From: Diphasiastrum complanatum
Taxonomy: Eukaryota; Streptophyta; Lycopodiopsida; Lycopodiales; Lycopodiaceae
Assembly: GCA_029204225.1 (NCBI GenBank)
Contig: CM055097.1
Span: forward strand, 7,583,676 to 7,647,675
Reading direction: 5' to 3'
Length of the DNA: 64,000 nucleotides
Shown here: in pieces, positions 1-11,988 of the stretch
Position numbering within the stretch: position 1 is the first letter of the stretch
How the letters are laid out: every line of letters begins with the position of its first letter
Notes under the pieces: model-generated
What the model was told of the DNA's origin: nothing
What the model saw: only the letters and a program-made list of their open reading frames with translations
Database searches by the model: none
Made by a program: the position numbers and the translations under genes

Positions 1-2700
1 GAGCGAGAGTCACAGGTCCAAGGATGACTCCAAGGAGTCCCTACTTTTGGTAGTCTCACTCCAATTAGCACTTGCACTTCCTTCTACACTTTAGATAATT
101 AGCAACAACAATATGAGAAGGGGTCGCATTATATTCAATTGGTTTCTCCATTGAATGCTACAAAGCAAGACTCCTCGTCTTTTTACTAGAAAACAACCAT
201 TGGGAAAAATCATTGCGAAAGTAATGAACCACTACAAAAAACAAAAAAACAAATTCAAATGCCAAACATGGATAGATAATATTTTCTTCAACTTTAGCCT
301 AACATTAACAAAAGTTGGGTTGAGACAATCACAACTGAAACATAATTATTAGGTTATTTTAGCAGCATGACTATATGGCAACCATGTGAGTATGCAATGG
401 AAGGACAAAAGTCATTTTTAGTATAAGCTAGAAAGCATTCAGTCAACAACATCAGTGTATTCATGGCTTCAAATCATAAGCCTATAAAAATGATGCAAAA
501 TCATTGTATTACACTAGAACTAAGGCTCACAAGCAATAGAGGTGACTTTGAAAACAAGCAATGGCCAAATAACTAAGTCAACTATGTATTTTAATAAGTA
601 TGTTGGATTAGTTTGCTCTTTTTTTTTGTTTTCAAAATTGCTTGATCCTAATGCAACTAAAATTCAGCTAAAACTAGCACTCATGATTGACCTTTTGTAT
701 GGCAAGTTTTGGTAGCTTAAATTGGTATCCTTCAAACCAAGATTTGCATTCCTCATTGTTTCTTTCTAAGGTATATAACAAAGAGTACCTAGTATCTACC
801 TTCAAATCCCTATCAAGTAGTAGGTCAACTTTAAGCTTTACAAAAACCTCACAAAAAGCCAACATTAGGATTCATAATACTAGCATTGTTGTGCACATGA
901 GCTACATTGGTAGGAGGTATCCGCAATAAATTGTAAAATAATATATCTGTCATATATAAATCTTGGGCAAATATATACAACTCAACCCCATTATTTATCA
1001 TGGCAAGTATTGAAAATTTTGGTAACAGATTGTTCAAAGTATATATAACCTTATTGATTACCACAAAGTATCCAAAAAATAATCAATAGCTCGCATAACA
1101 TTTGAAAACTCCTAGTTATTTCCACGAGGTTTTTATTACAATATATAGGAATGGAATGCCATCTATCTTCCTTTGCGAGAATAAAGTCTACGTCAATTAA
1201 TTGTACATTGACAATTATTCTAATATTGATTGTATTTTGGGCCTTTGTGAGTGTGTTTAACAACATGACATTTTATTCCTTCTCTTCTTGTCCATAAAAG
1301 TGCCATGCACAATAATGTCTTGATACTCAAGTTGTCTACCAAAGAGACAATATTCGAAGGCTTGTTTCCAAGTATGTTCCATTAAGTAAGCATTATCGAA
1401 GCACCTTGTTTCCTAGATTGGTCCATCAAGCATAATGAAAGCACCTTGAAGCACTTGAACTAGACATGTATATAAATAATATATACTAGCTCCTCTTAGG
1501 TTGAGTGGAGGTTTTTCACCTTTTTTCATGTCATTAGAATAAGCCCATACTTCCGTAGGAAACAAGGAATGATCTATGGACATTTTTGGTAGAAAAGACA
1601 CTCCCTTTTTAATTAGATAACTAATAGAATATGGTTAGAGTTAATATACATTTGAGAAGTTATACCCATCAATGTACCTCGATCGGACATCAAGTGGCCT
1701 TATACTACACCCTTGTGACATTAATTTGTCAAGTCTTGCATCATATACCCAAATCTTACATAATCATTAAATCAAGGTAGAAATAGAGAACATTGTTGGA
1801 CATGTATTGGCTTTTTTTTTGGTTCTCAACCCAAGATCCTAATTGGAGGGCATGCTACTTTTCAAGAACCGGCTTCAATGTAGAACCGACGAGTATGCTC
1901 TTTCATAAAAACAGTGCGGTCCCTTCAAGCCTTGGAGTGAGGTTGAGAACTGGACTAACCTATGGAGGGGAGTATAACCCTAGTATCAATTGACCCAAAA
2001 GAGAATGTAGAAACATCAAAATTTTCTTCCAAGCGAGTAACTAATATTTGATCAATGCGGCCAATAAGTGTGAAATAAAGTGTGATTTTCTTAAAGTTGT
2101 TTAGGTGTGAAGTGCGATTTGTGTGCACAACTAACATCTAGTAGGCATTGAGCATTTTGAGTTTTTTTTTTGAGTAATTGATAAGTGGAGGAGTGTTAAA
2201 ATGATGTGCACTTAGACTTTTTTACACGACTTCCAAGGAATCTTAACATAGTGTGTGACAGGAATTTTTTGAATGATTTCCATATAAGGGTTTCGTTTAG
2301 ATTATTTGAGAGTGAAGTCAGCTATAGTTTTTGTGCACAATAAATGTTGGCCAAATTGTTTTAATTTCTCTCTATAAATTTTCAAACATATAATTGTATT
2401 ATTATTTGTATAATATGTGCCTCAACTAGATATAGGAACCAATGGTTCTTGATAAAGTAATAATTGGCATCTTGAGAACCGCTAGGTGCAAACATCTTAA
2501 ATGAACTAATCGTTCTTGTTTTTTTTAAAAGGGCAATGCCAGAAACCGACATGTATCATAAATATGTGCCAAACGCCCAAGACCGATAGAGACCTCTTAG
2601 TGCTCAATATAGAATTGGATAATAATATCAAACTAACTATAGAAGAACCTTTCTTCCAAGCTCATCACGAAGCTTATGTCGTCTTTAAAATATTGTAATG
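1..2700. other. Gene-free AT-rich DNA
   Basis: I see no coding region, RNA gene or structured repeat that I can support. All open frames are short and none resembles a known family. This is probably old decayed repeat DNA. Confidence 0.5.
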
Positions 2701-2914
2701 ACTTCCATGCTAACCTTGCACATTCATTGTTACAAGCACTGATTTTTCCTTGTATAGGCAATGTGTCTAATGCAAATAACAAAGGAGACTAGGGGGTAGT
2801 GATGTCTTCCAATCTTGACTCTTATGACATGAAAGATAGATAAGCATTGACTTCTATAAGTGACTTAGTTTCAATTTAGTATATGCTTGCCTATTCTTGA
2901 GTATGCCATACTCG

Positions 2915-3260
2915 AAAGGAGACACTATCAAATGCCTTATCTAGATCAAATTTTGTGGCTGCACAATCGATATTTCTAAACTATGCATGATCTATAGTTG
3001 TTTATTCTCAACACATTGTCAACTAATATTTCTTATTCACAAAACCAGTTTCTTCTAGGTCTCTCACTCTATGCAACATTGGAGAGACTATTTGCGATAA
3101 TCTTTGCTCTTGTTTGTAGGAAACATTCAACAAGGTCAAGAGCCTAGGCACATAATGCAATAGGACTAATGTGGTATTAGTTTGAACGAGCCTATTGACA
3201 AGCCTTGTGTAAAAGAGGAGCTTAACATCGTAGATTATAGCTAGTTTCAAGATGCGTCCC
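2915..3260 (-). pseudogene. LINE reverse-transcriptase relic
   Basis: Three ordered landmarks of plant L1-type LINE reverse transcriptase occur on the minus strand with roughly normal spacing. They are LLNVSYK near 3115-3135 (family consensus RPITLLNxxYK), ETGFVNKKY near 3023-3049 (consensus QTGFxxGR), and FDLDKAFDSV at 2921-2950 (consensus lDfeKAfDxv, holding the first catalytic Asp of the polymerase). Stop codons lie between the second and third landmarks. The downstream FADD block and the endonuclease were not found. The match rests on motif order and spacing; no alignment was possible. Confidence 0.6.
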
Positions 3261-3299
3261 TCCAGTTGTAGTCACGAGGCATTCTCGAATGTCTTTGTC

Positions 3300-4795
3300 A
3301 TGCCATCGAAACTTCATGGCTTTCGTTTATGCTTGATTTCTATTGATAGTTGCTCATGTGAGAATGGACAATCAAGGAGTTCCTTTTTCTGTAGATTAAT
3401 GACTTAACAAATGAGTCACATTGAAGGTTATTGCTTGACATCACATTTGACAAGCTAGCAATGCATCATGTATTAAAGTCGAACATTGTCAAGAGGCTAT
3501 AGCATTGTAATGCAGCATAAATGAGATTGACCTGGTAAGAGTTGAGTAACCTCACTTTAAATCCTAATGGAAAAGTGAGAGGTGAAGCCCAAACCCCCAA
3601 GTAGGGGCTTTACTAGGAGGTTACGTATGCGAGGGCCCTTCTCCTCGTAAAGCCACATTTTTCTTTTGTAATTTTTGTTCTGCCTCCTACACAGGGACTT
3701 TACCTAGCGTAAACAACAAAAAAAACAAAATTTTGCTGCTTGAAAAAATGGGCATGATGCCCTGCCTGAGCCAGTGAGGTCCAGTGCATTATGACCCACA
3801 ACGCCCGAGAAATTTGAACTGGGGCAAAACGCAAAGGTGTTTACAATTAGCCCTAACGTTGCAAACTTAGCCAATTACCTTGGTGGATGTTTAGCTATTT
3901 GTCAAGTTCCATTAGTTTTATGTAACACCTATGGGCAATATGCATAGTGTGGTATCTCAATTTATTTGTACTTCTCCTGTTTTTTCTTTTGTTTCTCTTG
4001 GTCCATTCAGATCTTTGTATTATCTTTATTCATCAAACATATCTATTTTTTTAATGCTTGTACCACAAAACACATTTTCGAGGTTAGTAGCATATATGCT
4101 GAGATATTATGCTCCATTTTGTGCCATCATCTTCATTCAATTCACTTTTGCATATTTTCTACTTTTTCTCACCATCGGTTTCTTTCCACCAGCACCAAAG
4201 ACATTGTCTATTTGAGTAAGAAGAGTCGTAAGCGGCCCTTACTCGCGCTCCATGCATTTGTGCCCCTCCCTGCCACCCTAATGGGTGGGGTTCCCCTAAG
4301 CCTTGCCCTCAGCTTAATCATGTGCCATGTCTAGAAGTCTAGATGGCACCAAGCCTTCTCACTTGATGGAAGATTGCCTATTCTCTGTGATCCATGATGT
4401 GTATGTGTTGTTTTGGCAAATAACTAATGGCTAAGGAATGAATTGTAGCGGAATTTTGCAATGATGAAAAAAAGGACCACATGTTTGCTCCAATGGAGTG
4501 TATTATCATGACTTCAGCCTAATATGTAATGCTTACAAGAGAAGACAATACACCCAGATTTTCAAGCCTCATCCATCTATGCCTCAAATTGCCCATTTAA
4601 ATAGAAGCAATTCCCATGGAGAACTCATAGCATATGATCTGCAAACCCTATCACCATGCAACATGAAATAGGAACAATTAGATCAAATTATGGCACACTT
4701 CAAAGTTTATGACCAAGATAATTGGTGCATCAAAAATTTTAAATACACTTCAGAATACAGCCAATTTACTGTCATCTGGAAAAGGCAGAAATAAA
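3300..4795. other. Gene-free DNA
   Basis: No supported gene. Two overlapping open frames at 3931-4334 code for hydrophobic low-complexity peptides with no family resemblance and are treated as chance. Sequence up to the stop codon at 4802 may hold the 3' UTR of the minus-strand NUMOD3 gene. Confidence 0.4.
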
Positions 4796-4801
4796 TTTAT
4801 G

Positions 4802-5504
4802 TTAACAAAACTCCTCATTTTCAACATTTACAAGTCTTCCAGAATGCCACCTTTTTAATCCCTTTGCTTGATTTGAGATAGTCCAGTTTACGTCCACACA
4901 ATTATTCTTTCCAAGACTACCAATTGCAGAAATTGAACTAACGTAATTCATATTCTGACAACGAAGGGTGAAAGTCAAAGATTCTTTGTCAACATTGGTT
5001 GAATTTTTTATGTTACTACCTGTTGTGCCTAGCCCTGGTTGAACCCAAGATATTTTTCGTGGCTTGTGGAATTTGCCAATTCTAGTTAGAGGAGAGGTCC
5101 TAACCTTTTCGAAATCCTCGTTGATAATCCATGAGTCAATCAAGTCAAAAATATCACTAGGTCCATTGCTGCCTGAAAGCATTTTTGGGTCCAATTGAGC
5201 ATTGTTTTTAACAGACTGGTGGGCGCTTTTGTGGCAAGCATCTGAGAAGTTGCAGCTTGTTTTGGTTGCAGGCAGTGCGCTTGTTTTTGTTCTTTCAGTG
5301 GTTCTTTCAGTGGCATACCAACTTGTCTTTTCATGCTGCATTGGTGACAGTATGTTGAAGTTTTTCGCCTCAACAGTCTTCATGGATTGAGCAGCTTCAG
5401 CTAAAAGCCTGCGAGTCTCAGCCAAAGAGGCCCTTGCAAACTTGTTGCTCTTTGCAGCATCTTCAAGCACCTTGGCAGCTTTCTCAGCTTCCAACATCAG
5501 CATA
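4802..5504 (-). CDS. NUMOD3 gene, last exon
   Basis: The exon begins after the acceptor ...TTATATAG and ends at TAA 4802-4804. The spliced frame runs from AERAC into MLMLEAEKAAKVLEDAA and then ASLAETRRLLAEAAQS, the Ala/Glu-rich helical region typical of the C-terminal third of the family. The remainder, about 170 residues, is Ser/Asn-rich and I see no domain in it. The preceding intron is 5505-5621 (117 bp) with donor GTAAGA. The split codon TG|T restores the frame across it, which is good evidence that the splice is real. Confidence 0.75.
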
Positions 5505-8500
5505 CTATATAAGCAGATAACCACATGCCCCGTCAAACACTAGGTTGGCCATTTTAAGACAGAGGACAATTTGATTTTTGCAAAAGCTAAAATAGCAACT
5601 CAAAACTGTCAGCATTCTTACCATGCTCTTTCTGCAGCCTCCTTTTTCTTCATCTCCATAATTAGCCGGCTAGCCTGGAGCCTTCGCAGTTTTTCCAGCT
5701 TTTCCAAAGCCTTGGAGTCAACATACATACGGCCCTTTAATATAGAGGGTCTTTCTGGTTTAGAGTCTTGTGCATTGCAGCTGAAAAGGTTGACTGCAAG
5801 TCCAGTTGCTGAAGCCTCACCATCCTTACCATCAAAGATGGGTTCTTCTGGCATCAAAAGCAGGTTATCATCCACAACACAGCTACCCAGAGCTTTCCTG
5901 AAGTGCCCATTGACACCTGTTCGCGTCTTGCTTGAAATGAGCAGCGCTTCACCCATCATCATTTCAGTAGCAAGAGCCTGCCGGTCTACATTTTTTGATA
6001 CTTCCTGACTGAAAACTTTGTTTGCAGATAGCCCATTACCATTTTGCTGATTTTCACTAGCCACTTTGGTAGTAGACCTATGATTAGTCTTTGATCTCTT
6101 GACAGTGAGCCTTTTCTCTGAATTTGACCTGCTGCTGTGAGTCAGCATGTGACTTCGTATCCCCATAGACACTCTTGTTCGATAATCCTGCAACAGTTTT
6201 ACCATCAGCCCTAAGTTCCAATCCCTAAAACCTTGGGTGAGGCAAGAATAAGTCCTGATAGAAATTTGAGACCCAATATCAAAAGAATTACTTATGACTT
6301 ACTTGATCCTTCCACTTTTCTTGCATTGCTTTCGAGATTCTTTTTCTATGATCTTTGGAGTGGCCAACAAGCTCTTGAAACCCTCGCTTCTTCACCCGTT
6401 GAAAAGCACGTAATTCCCTAGCATATTCAAGTTTTGACTTCATTTCAATTCAGAGAAGCTATTCCATGGCAACTCTTCTTCTCCAGCAACTCCAATTCTG
6501 GCTGCATTCGAGACTTGGTCCTTCCAATCCTCAAGGCAGGCTAATTGATATGCCTTCGTTTTTCTTCTGGTAGCATTATATGTGAGAAGAGATTTCTTGA
6601 TCTTCGCCTTGGTAGCCTCTCTGTAGAAGAGACCATATTAAAGTAATGGTGGGAGGTCATCAACCACCATCAAAAAGACTTCTTGGCTAATATTTGAGCA
6701 GCAGATTGCCACTTTAGCTGAAAATAGTCAAAGAGATTTGCTTTTTCAAATAATAACAGCAAAATTCTGCACTTCTTGAAATCAATGTATGCATTCCAAT
6801 GGTTTTTCAAACGCGTTTCAAACATGTCTGTTTCAAACACATTTGAAACGCCAATTTTTTAAGCTGTTTATTTGGAGGACGCATCTTATTATATTATAGC
6901 ATTTAACAAGAAAGGTTTTAAGAACATGATCAAGATAAAAATAAACAACTTTCCTTCACATACTAATAAACATTTATATGGGTGGAGCTAAACGGATGTG
7001 CTACATTGTAAGTTTGGGTAAAATGAATATTAGCATTGGCACGTACATAAGTTCAAATACTGCTACTTTTAAGTTTTAACCATGACCATCAAAGGTAATC
7101 AAAGAGCACAAATGAATACAAAGTTCCTTTTGCAATTTTCAATTTTCTAATATCAAGAGCATAGGTGAAACAGAAGTCCACGAGAAGCTCAGCTCAGCAA
7201 GGCATCGAATTGAGGGATGCATTAAAATCCATGCTAGAGCTAAACATAACTGGCAAGATCTATCATTAGAGGAAAGGCATAAGGACCTATGTGGTTCCTG
7301 CCTCAGTAAAATTTCCTTCATTACAAGAATTTGCTCCACTGGAATAGCTTGCTAATTCTAGGCAAGGTAAGGGGACCTAAGCCCTAATTGTAACAGTAGA
7401 TTCCTCAAAGATTGCCTTAGTGTTTTACAGACTATATTAATGCAGTATCTCATAAGAGATGTACAGTTGAATGAGTCTACAATCTGCAGTAGTTTTTGTA
7501 GAAGAATCATTATCTGCTCTTTCCCTGATTTTGTTTTTAAATCATGGTAATAGAGCACTTTCTTGGCACTCAAGTTTGCTTTCAATTTCATTTGTGTTGG
7601 GGAGAAGGCCCAAAATTTGGCTTTTTAGTTCTAGTTTTCTCTGTAGGGATCTGATTTTCCATTCTGCTTGGATCATTCGATTTTTATTGTGAGGTGCCCA
7701 AGAATATGTAAGCTGTTTGCCGTTTTCATTAGTGTAAAGTAGGGCACCAAAAATCACATTTTCACTTAAACTGGGGTCACTTTATATAAATTTGTAAACA
7801 AGAGCTTATGTTTGCACTTGATAAAATCTTGATTTGAAATGTTTTTCGAATCTGATTGAAGGACTTTTTTGCCTTAAGCTAAGGCACTTCTATTCCGCTT
7901 TACAACTCCTCATTCCATTGTTTGCAAGTTGACGTACTAATTTTTCACTCACTTACTTACACAACTTCAGCTTTTTCATGATTTTCTATGAATCCAGATT
8001 CTCTAGATGATCCCACAGCTTAGTATCAGCTATGCTTAGATATACCATCTCATCAATCCACAGCTATTCCAGCTTATTTGCCGACTCAAGATTCACTAAA
8101 TCCTCTACTTCCACTATAGTACTTACAAAAATAAGAGTAGCTGTCCTCATTCATGAGCAATAGCTATGAAAAGTTGAATCTTGCAATAGAATCCTTTGAT
8201 GTTGCTGAAGTAGATCACCATCACTTAAATATGGATGGAATCTTCCAACTTGTTCTTGATGTTAAATCTTCCAACATAAGCCAAACTCCAAAATTGCAAC
8301 TAAATATACTCATAAATAAGCTGGAGTTATCTATGCCCTGCAACCTTGTGCGGCATCAACAGCATGAAAAACGTGGTGCCCCATACAACTAGAGACAAGG
8401 ATGTTAGATAGCGGTCTTGGGTGAATGTCTATGCACCCATCAACCATAAAGGAGCACTCACACCTAAGAATCAAAAGCACTTTTTCATCCTTGTTCCTAA

Positions 8501-11094
8501 GATAGTGACAATAATAGTAGTCTGAGAGGTTTGTAGATCAGATCAAATGCAGTGATGAATGTCATAGCATCCATGATCGCGTGGCATCCATGGGAAGTTT
8601 CAGAATTAGGCCACATGCAACCATGGATTCCATAGCCTCTCTAGAATTGCTCATGTTTGCAATGGAGAATGTGAGACTTAAGGTTATGGAGTATCATGTG
8701 GTGGTGATAATGGTGGCTGTGTTGAGAACAATGGTACATCTTGCTAATCTCTGTATCTCTCTAAACCCAACTTGTCTTCTCTAAATCACTAGCTTTTACA
8801 GTCACACTAATCTCTCAACACCTAGCTATATAGGACTGGCACTGTACAACACCTACAATTTGTGCATCCTGACACACGCTACGATAGCCCCAAAAGGGCT
8901 GAAGTCTACGATGGGTATGGAGGATGGTCCTGCTAATGCCCTATCATTGAGCAGTGGCCAAGAAGCTATACACCTATGGTGCATTGTCTAGTGACTAAGC
9001 TAGGTTGGTTCGATGTTGAACACCTAGAAGACATTGTTGACTGTCAAATAAGTCCTAAAGCCCCAATGGTGGATGCTCATATGGATAGGTGTTTCAATGA
9101 CAGATTTAAGCGTTTCCTTCTAAGATTTTAGACAATAATGATTCTATAAAAATCTTCCATGCCAATCATGCCACCAACTATTTGAACTACTATTGAAAAC
9201 CTTCACTCTTTGCATTGGCTCCAACAGGAAACACATGCTCCTATAGAGACATGAAATATTCAAAGGACATGCAATATATGCAGATATATTCATGTATATC
9301 ATAGAACCTTTTTGGATTAGAGCATCCCATTTTGTGATTCTAACCAACAACTGGTAGTGAAGGGAGAGGGGAGGGGTATGTGTCATGCCCACGATTGAAC
9401 TGATCTCAAATTAATGTCCCACAAGGAGGTGAGTAAGCCTACTCAACCCGTAAATTAAATATGGCTATGAGGAGTTGGGGCCCTCATGGTACTAAAGTTA
9501 TATTTAATTGTTTAGAGACCTAAAACTCATGGTGGATTTGCAAGGAACTATATCAATAGTTGAGGTGAAGCCTTGGAAAATGGAACATGTTTGCCGCATT
9601 GTTCCCACACACGTTCTATTCGGAACAGTTTCCATGATACATATTACATACATACATGATACATATATATTCTAATTTGAGTCTAATTAGATTTTTTGTT
9701 TTGGTTTAAATATACTAGATTGGACAAATTTTTACAAAACCTAAAAAAATCAAAAAGCATTCCAAAACAATCTAGAAACTTACAGCTTCAAGACCTATGA
9801 TACATTTGTGCGATCTACTCTTTGAGGGTTCAAGAGAAAAGCTGCAATATGTCAACAACGTTCACATAATGAAGCTCACCGCATTGGCTTCGATGCATTC
9901 TGTCTCATTTTTTCCCTTACCTGTACCCAACACAAGGAAAAAAAAAAGGCTATTAGCTTCAATGTCTTCTACAAGATAATCATCATATTAACGTGAAGAA
10001 TGGAGAATAGCTACAATGGGAAGCCCATATCCTTGAGTAGGAGGATTATGCCCCTTGCTACTTGCTTGCACCTAACCTTCAGGAGGATATCAAGCTCCAA
10101 AGAGCACTCACAGCTGGCTGTAACATGGCTTGGCTCGTCCGTAGTCTTATGAGCTGAATTGTTTCTGCAAGCAGACCATCATTGTGGCAAACTATTTAGG
10201 TAGCCTCCAGAGGGAGCACCTAGGACCTAATGAAAGAAAAATGGACAGCAAATTGAATAATCAGCAACACAAATGCAACCAACATCATCCTGTGCACCTG
10301 GTGAATGCTTTTTTCCCTTGTTCCAAGGAACATGCCCATGATTTTTGCAACTGGAGTCAATCAATTCTATGTCATCTTCAGAGCATGCTGGAGATGCAAC
10401 CCTTTTTACTTGATCCAACCTACCATCTTCTAGGGCCAAAAAGTTTGAGCATTTGCCAAGAAAAATTGTTTTCCTATGTATTACAATTTTATCATGTCCC
10501 TCCGAAATGGGTTTTGCTCTATTCACAAAAGCTTCACCATCTCTTTCTGCAACTGAACATAGAACCAGAGATACAGTAAGTGGGTTCTTTCTGGAGCTAG
10601 CAGATTGTAACTCTACTGATCCAATCCTAAAACAGGACTCATGGACCCTTCTAGCACTTTTCGAAGGCAGCAGTCGCTCCCATTGACGGAGGTTCCTTGC
10701 ACCTGTCACAGAGTTGGTCAGCTTCACAATACTCCTAGCTTGTAGATGGCGTGTATAAGCAGCACTGGAGATTGAAATGATATGTTCAGAACAGAAAATA
10801 GTGGCAGCACTCGAGGAGCCGGATGTGGGGGCTACTGGAAGACATGCCAGCCTGCAGGAAAAGCAATACCATAGCTCTGAGTTTGTCTACCCACGCATAT
10901 TTTATGAAGTTGGCCAAATTGTCGATGGATAGAGTACTTACAGCAGATTGCACCTGCACCCAAACATTGACAAAATGTGCCGACTGGATGACTGTTGAAC
11001 CAGGATTCCGAGAGAGGCAGAGGCTATCCCAAACTGGGCCAAGCAATGCTAGTTCCCTACAACAATAACCTGAGAGCTCCATTATGAACGGCAT
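4802..11094 (-). CDS. NUMOD3-domain plant nuclear gene, frameshifted
   Basis: Host gene of at least six exons, read right to left. In order the product shows an N-terminal segment, a NUMOD3 DNA-binding-type motif (VPWNKGKKHSP joined by splicing to ETIQLIRLRT), a block like EEWQNLxxEAARKG seen as LEDWKDQVSNAARIG, a second NUMOD3-like segment RISKAMQEKWKDQ followed by DYRTRV, and a C-terminal Ala/Glu-rich coiled-coil region (EAEKAAKVLE, ASLAETRRLLAEA). I recall this order from a conserved land-plant family (for example Arabidopsis AT1G53800, function unknown). One exon expected between 10112 and 6620 was not found, and exon 6303-6620 contains a frameshift. The copy is therefore either a recent pseudogene or carries a sequencing error. 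Three short introns (117, 115 and 133 bp) preserve frame exactly. Exons are listed separately. Confidence 0.75.
5622..6187 (-). CDS. NUMOD3 gene, penultimate exon
   Basis: The exon opens DYRTRVSMG, matching the family's DYRxRVCxxL just after the second NUMOD3-like segment. It ends in a Lys/Glu helix (SKALEKLEKLRRLQASR, then KKKEAAERA) that corresponds to the family's LEKIKxIRAQRA block. The acceptor is GTTGCAG at 6188-6194 and the donor GTAAGAATG at 5613-5621. The frame is open throughout, 566 bp. Confidence 0.75.
6303..6620 (-). CDS. NUMOD3 gene, internal exon with frameshift
   Basis: After the acceptor TCTTCTACAG the first part reads EATKAKIKKSL, then LEDWKDQVSNAARIG, then EEELPWNSFSELK, matching the family's EETRxKI, EWQNLxxEAARKG and EEELQWxSY blocks. 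At about 6443-6455 the frame ends in TGA. The next frame continues EMKSKLEYARELRAF and then RKRISKAMQEKWKDQ up to the donor GTAAGTCA. One base appears lost, or two gained, inside FSELK/EMKSK. No GT-AG intron fits there, so this is a true frameshift or an assembly error. Confidence 0.7.
6621..10111. other. Long intron of the NUMOD3 gene
   Basis: About 3.5 kb between two phase-consistent exons. It should contain one more exon encoding the family segment between ETIQLIRLRT and EATKAKI, but I could not find it. The stretch includes a possible gypsy PPT and LTR start near 9360-9381. The rest has no supported feature. Confidence 0.45.
9360..9650 (+). mobile_element. Possible gypsy PPT plus LTR fragment
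   Basis: A purine tract (AGGGAGAGGGGAGGGG, from about 9360) is followed a few bases later by TGTCATGCCCACG. That resembles the start of a chromovirus-type LTR (compare TGTCATGGCCC at 38227 on the minus strand and TGTTATGGCC at 57741). No second LTR or coding sequence accompanies it, and the right end is not defined. It would be a solo fragment in the host gene's intron. Confidence 0.35.
10112..10164 (-). CDS. NUMOD3 gene, 53-bp micro-exon
   Basis: Acceptor GCTTGCAG at 10165-10172, donor GTGAGTGC just below 10112. Joined to the upstream exon through the split codon G|AA it yields KKHSP-E-TIQLIRLRTSQAM. This extends the NUMOD3 motif exactly as in the family (KHSPETLxKIRERTxxAM). Too short to find by ORF length, but the phase match and motif continuation make it convincing. 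The intron between it and the upstream exon is 10165-10297 (133 bp). Confidence 0.7.
10298..10764 (-). CDS. NUMOD3 gene, exon with NUMOD3 core motif
   Basis: The exon is open from a possible acceptor (AATCTCCAG, just above 10764) to the donor CCAG|GTGCAC at 10297. Near its end it encodes SSCKNHGHVPWNKGKKHSP, the core of the NUMOD3 motif found in GIY-YIG/HNH homing-nuclease accessory regions and in this plant family. Upstream it is Arg/Ser-rich (ARNLRQWERLL, SKSARRVHES), which could be an organelle-targeting region, though that is inference. The 5' boundary is uncertain because the phase does not match the tentative first exon. Confidence 0.65.
10942..11094 (-). CDS. NUMOD3 gene, tentative first exon
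   Basis: ATG at 11092-11094 opens MPFIMELSGYCCRELALL and runs to a strong donor GTAAGTACT just below 10942. Family members begin with a short exon of the form MPxxx(I/L), so this is a plausible first exon. The splice phase (0) does not fit the best acceptor of the next exon, so either the boundaries are off or the true first exon lies elsewhere. No TATA box was identified. Confidence 0.35.
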
Positions 11095-11149
11095 AGCTGC
11101 AACTTCTATGTTTGAGAAATAAAAAGATTTTATCCTCATCATTCACTTC

Positions 11150-11985
11150 AGAGAAACTCTTTCACGGGAGAGATTAAACCTTGATACCAATAGAGCCTTG
11201 CTATGAGTACAGTTATGAGCTAAAGATCATAACAGAATGCAGAAAGAGAGGATACTGTAAATATAAAGAGCCAATTAAAAGTAGGACACAATGATTGAAT
11301 AACAATCTTCATGGGAATAATGACGACAACACTCACTTATCGAAGGTGAATGCAAAGAAGCATGCTAAATCGAATATCAAGCTACTCTTTGGAATTAAAC
11401 AGCTAGTCTCTACAGCATCGTCCAAAAATGATGTAGACGCCCAATAACGACCATATCACTCACAGATGTGCCAACTAACAAATGGTGTGGACCCAAGGCC
11501 CAACAGCCATCTAATAGTATGAAGAAAGGGGTTTGGTGATACCAAAGGATCTCAAGCCATCCGAAGGGATCGTGAATATTGAGGTGGTATTGCATAATCT
11601 AATAGTCCATGCTCACCAAAACATAGTAGTAAAAGTCTGATCCACTAGGAATCTGAATTGAGGATGACTGTCACGGGCCTAGCCGCCAATGCTAGAAACA
11701 GTCTAGGCATGATTAGAAGCTTGGCTGAAAGCTCTCATGGTCGTCAAGCTTATAATTGTGCTATGTTGAGGGACGGAGGCGATTGATATTGGTCACTACA
11801 TCAAACAGTTAGGTCAGAGGCACGGAGAGCATGTTAGAGGCCTACTCAACGCAGTTATGGGCCTAGCCATCAACATCGGGATGAGCCCAGCCATGAGGAC
11901 GTCATCTGATCATTGTGTCACATAGGGGGGCTGGCTGCTATAGCTAGCATACCAACTAGCTCGATTATAGGCATAATGTCAGTGG
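11150..11985. other. No supported feature
   Basis: No gene seen. TGTCACGGGCC near 11669 looks like the start of a gypsy LTR but lacks any supporting partner. Confidence 0.35.
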
Positions 11986-11988
11986 CAA

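Noticed and set aside
3931-4334. Overlapping hydrophobic open frames that look like membrane peptides
   Set aside because: T-rich sequence gives Phe/Leu/Ile runs by chance; no family resemblance and no conserved start context.
8153-8392. 79-codon plus-strand frame in the NUMOD3 gene intron
   Set aside because: No homology, no splice context, opposite to the host gene.
11669-11950. Possible gypsy LTR starting TGTCACGGGCC
   Set aside because: No PPT, PBS or partner LTR; the start motif alone is not enough.
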